Assembly: GCA_945883335.1 (NCBI GenBank)
Contig: CAMCXI010000004.1
Coordinates: 1-64,000, forward strand
Direction: 5' to 3'
DNA from: Candidatus Methylopumilus universalis
Lineage (GTDB): Bacteria; Pseudomonadota; Gammaproteobacteria; Burkholderiales; Methylophilaceae
DNA length: 64,000 nt
The translations under genes were made by a program, and so were the position numbers. This document shows positions 62,541 through 64,000 of the stretch, in pieces. The stretch's first letter is position 1; each line of letters begins with the position of its first letter. The notes beneath the pieces are model-generated. The model was not told the origin of the DNA, ran no database searches, and worked only from the letters and a program-made list of their open reading frames with translations.

Positions 62541-63386
62541 TTAGTTTCGAACTTTATAACGGTCGTAAATCCACATGTACTGCGAAGGGCACTGCGCGAT
62601 GGTTTTCTCAATTGCTTGATTGAGTAATTCAGGTGTGTTGATGCCACCTTCAGGAATCGGTTTAATATGGATGTGGTAGCCACGTCCATTTGGCAATCGC
62701 TCCCCAAAGGCCATGAGCACTTGCGCACCAGATTTTTGTGCAAGTTTCGATGCGAGTGTCATGGTGTAAGCTGGGCGTCCAAAAAATGGCGCCCATTCGC
62801 CTTCACCTTCATATGGCGCTTGGTCGGGCAAAATCCCAATTGCTTCACCGCGCTTTAAGGCTTGAAGTAATAACTTCACGCCTTGTGAATTGGCTGGTGC
62901 CAGGCTCACTTTGCCGCGTTGACGCCCTTGATTGATAAGCGGCATCAGCCAACTTTGTCTGGGGGGGCGGAATAATACGGTGATCGGGTGAAATTGCCCG
63001 TAGTAAAGTGAAGTAATTTCAAAGCATCCCAAGTGAGGCGTTAGAAATATAATGCCCTTGCCTTTACTTAAGCATGATTCAACGTGCTCCCAGCCAGTGC
63101 AGCCTTGATACCATCGTGATAGTGTTGAGTAATCTTTAAACCAAATAGCAAAGGTTTCTGAGAAGGCTTTGCCTGTTGCACTAATGTTGCGGTGTAATGT
63201 TTTTTTGAGGCTGACGCTATCTTTTGTTAATTGGCTTAGCCTTAGGTTTGTGTTGATTAAGTGAGCGTATTTTTGATAACTTAAATAGCTTACCCAGCCC
63301 AGTGCAGAGCCTAATAAGTGCACAACCCATAATGGCAGCTTTGCGAGCAGTTTTAGCATGTATGCCAATATTTGGTGATTCAACAT
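62541..63386 (-). CDS. LpxL/HtrB-family lipid A late acyltransferase
   Basis: This enzyme adds a secondary acyl chain to lipid A at the inner membrane. The 281-residue protein has an N-terminal helix (LAKLPLWVVHLLGSALGW), the acyltransferase motif TPHLGCFEI (H-x4-E form), the segment LFRPPRQSWL, and GILPDQAPYEGEGEWAPFFGRPAYT. The motif GILPDQ and the downstream FFG are LpxL markers. Which acyl chain it transfers is unknown. It overlaps waaC by one base. Confidence 0.88.
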   Translation of the reverse strand: MLNHQILAYMLKLLAKLPLWVVHLLGSALGWVSYLSYQKYAHLINTNLRLSQLTKDSVSLKKTLHRNISATGKAFSETFAIWFKDYSTLSRWYQGCTGWEHVESCLSKGKGIIFLTPHLGCFEITSLYYGQFHPITVLFRPPRQSWLMPLINQGRQRGKVSLAPANSQGVKLLLQALKRGEAIGILPDQAPYEGEGEWAPFFGRPAYTMTLASKLAQKSGAQVLMAFGERLPNGRGYHIHIKPIPEGGINTPELLNQAIEKTIAQCPSQYMWIYDRYKVRN

Positions 63387-64000
63387 TAGAACGTTCCTAG
63401 CCTATCAAATGCACTAAACACCTCGCTAGGTTCAGGCATGCGACCTTTTCCACCTAAATTAATTGCAAGTGCATTTTGGCCACCATAAGCACCATTCAAA
63501 TCAGGATGTGTGTCTGTATAAATGGCAATTGTTGGAACGTCCATTGCCACTGCAAGATGGACTAGACCCGTGTCCACACCCACAGCTGCTTGTGCGCCGG
63601 CGGTAATATGGGCAAGCGTTGTGATACTGGACTTCGGCAACACAACGGCTTGTGGCACATGTGTGGCAATAATGTTTGCGCGACTTTTTTCAGTTTCGTT
63701 CGCCCAGGGCAAGCATAGGGTTACATCTTGTTTTGCTAACAATATCCCTAAAGAAACCCAGTGCCCCATTGGCCAAAGTTTCGAGTCTCGGCTAGTCGCA
63801 TGAAAAGCCATGACGTATTTTTCCGGTAAAGCGATATCAGCTTTTTTTAAAAGATCTGATCTTAGCAAGCCGTAATCTGGCGCACTGGTTGGCGCTCTGT
63901 AATTAAGTGCTAGAGCGCTTAATTGGCGGTTTTGATCGACCGCATGCTGATCTCGTGAAACAGAAAAACGACGTTGGTTAAATAAGCCAGCCAGCCATTC
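63386..64000 (-). CDS. waaC: Lipopolysaccharide heptosyltransferase I, C-terminal part (window edge)
   Basis: The frame stays open to the right window edge, so the true start is outside. In-window residues begin EWLAGLFNQRRFSVSRDQHA and continue ...KYVMAFHATSRDSKLWPMGHW and the GT-B nucleotide site VGVDTGLVHLAVAMDVPTIAIYTDTHPDLNGAYG. This is the glycosyltransferase family 9 heptosyltransferase pattern, most like WaaC. It adds the first heptose to Kdo2-lipid A, and is upstream of the lipid A acyltransferase gene. Confidence 0.88.
   Translation of the reverse strand, partial: EWLAGLFNQRRFSVSRDQHAVDQNRQLSALALNYRAPTSAPDYGLLRSDLLKKADIALPEKYVMAFHATSRDSKLWPMGHWVSLGILLAKQDVTLCLPWANETEKSRANIIATHVPQAVVLPKSSITTLAHITAGAQAAVGVDTGLVHLAVAMDVPTIAIYTDTHPDLNGAYGGQNALAINLGGKGRMPEPSEVFSAFDRLGTF

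Overview
This 64 kb window is a dense chromosomal segment of a Gram-negative betaproteobacterium. Several things point to that class: the block miaB-phoH-ybeY-corC-lnt-glyQ-glyS-gmhB-plsC, ubiE-ubiJ-ubiB, ftsX-ftsE-ftsY, the outer-membrane lipid genes (mlaA, lpxL-type, waaC), and CIRCE plus sigma-32 control of heat shock. A tiny PQQ-precursor gene (pqqA), AT-leaning DNA and a complete cbb3 oxidase locus suggest a methylotroph of the Methylophilaceae type. The family assignment is an inference; there is no rRNA in the window to test it. I saw no tRNA, rRNA, CRISPR array, insertion sequence or prophage.

Layout. 1-16 kb: the start of recA behind a LexA-like box, then pncC, pgpA, thiL, a MAPEG protein, mogA, a secreted PDZ protein, darP, pmbA, mlaA, a photolyase, rlmH-rsfS-panD, panC-panB-dNK-folK-pcnB, a PduO-type adenosyltransferase, murI, a zinc-ribbon protein and ilvE. 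17-26 kb, plus strand: a SCO copper chaperone, ccoNOQP, ccoG, an enlarged ccoH and the copper ATPase ccoI, closed by a terminator shared with a solitary pqqA. 26-47 kb, mostly minus strand: a YgjP-like peptidase, plsC, gmhB, glySQ, lnt, a small secreted protein, corC, ybeY, phoH, miaB, ubiBJE and a DUF971 gene; then a plus-strand ccoS, a 33-residue membrane miniprotein, rpoH with a CIRCE box, an MFS transporter, a TonB-like protein and ftsXEY.

47-54 kb is the most accessory-looking part. It is a sulfide/persulfide module: an ArsR repressor, a persulfide dioxygenase, a phosphatase-like/SQR fusion, a TauE exporter and a methyltransferase, with a YeeE/YedE pair running divergently from a shared AT-rich control region. 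Next to it lies a broken sulfate-binding-protein gene and a 575-base non-coding stretch carrying a 38-base perfect AT palindrome.

54-64 kb: an M16 peptidase pair, rsmD, coaD, a YfhL-type ferredoxin, gloA, dnaJ-dnaK-grpE with two near-consensus sigma-32 promoters, an LpxL-type acyltransferase and the start-truncated waaC at the window edge.

Functionally, the cco genes build, copper-load and assemble a high-affinity terminal oxidase. The rpoH and grpE/dnaK sites together describe a heat-shock cascade, HrcA to sigma-32 to chaperones. The sulfur module looks like a self-contained sulfide detoxification and sulfur-import switch. No wholly unknown multi-gene system stands out. The best candidates for new biology are the sulfur module with its terminal methyltransferase, the orphan pqqA, and the miniprotein beside ccoS.
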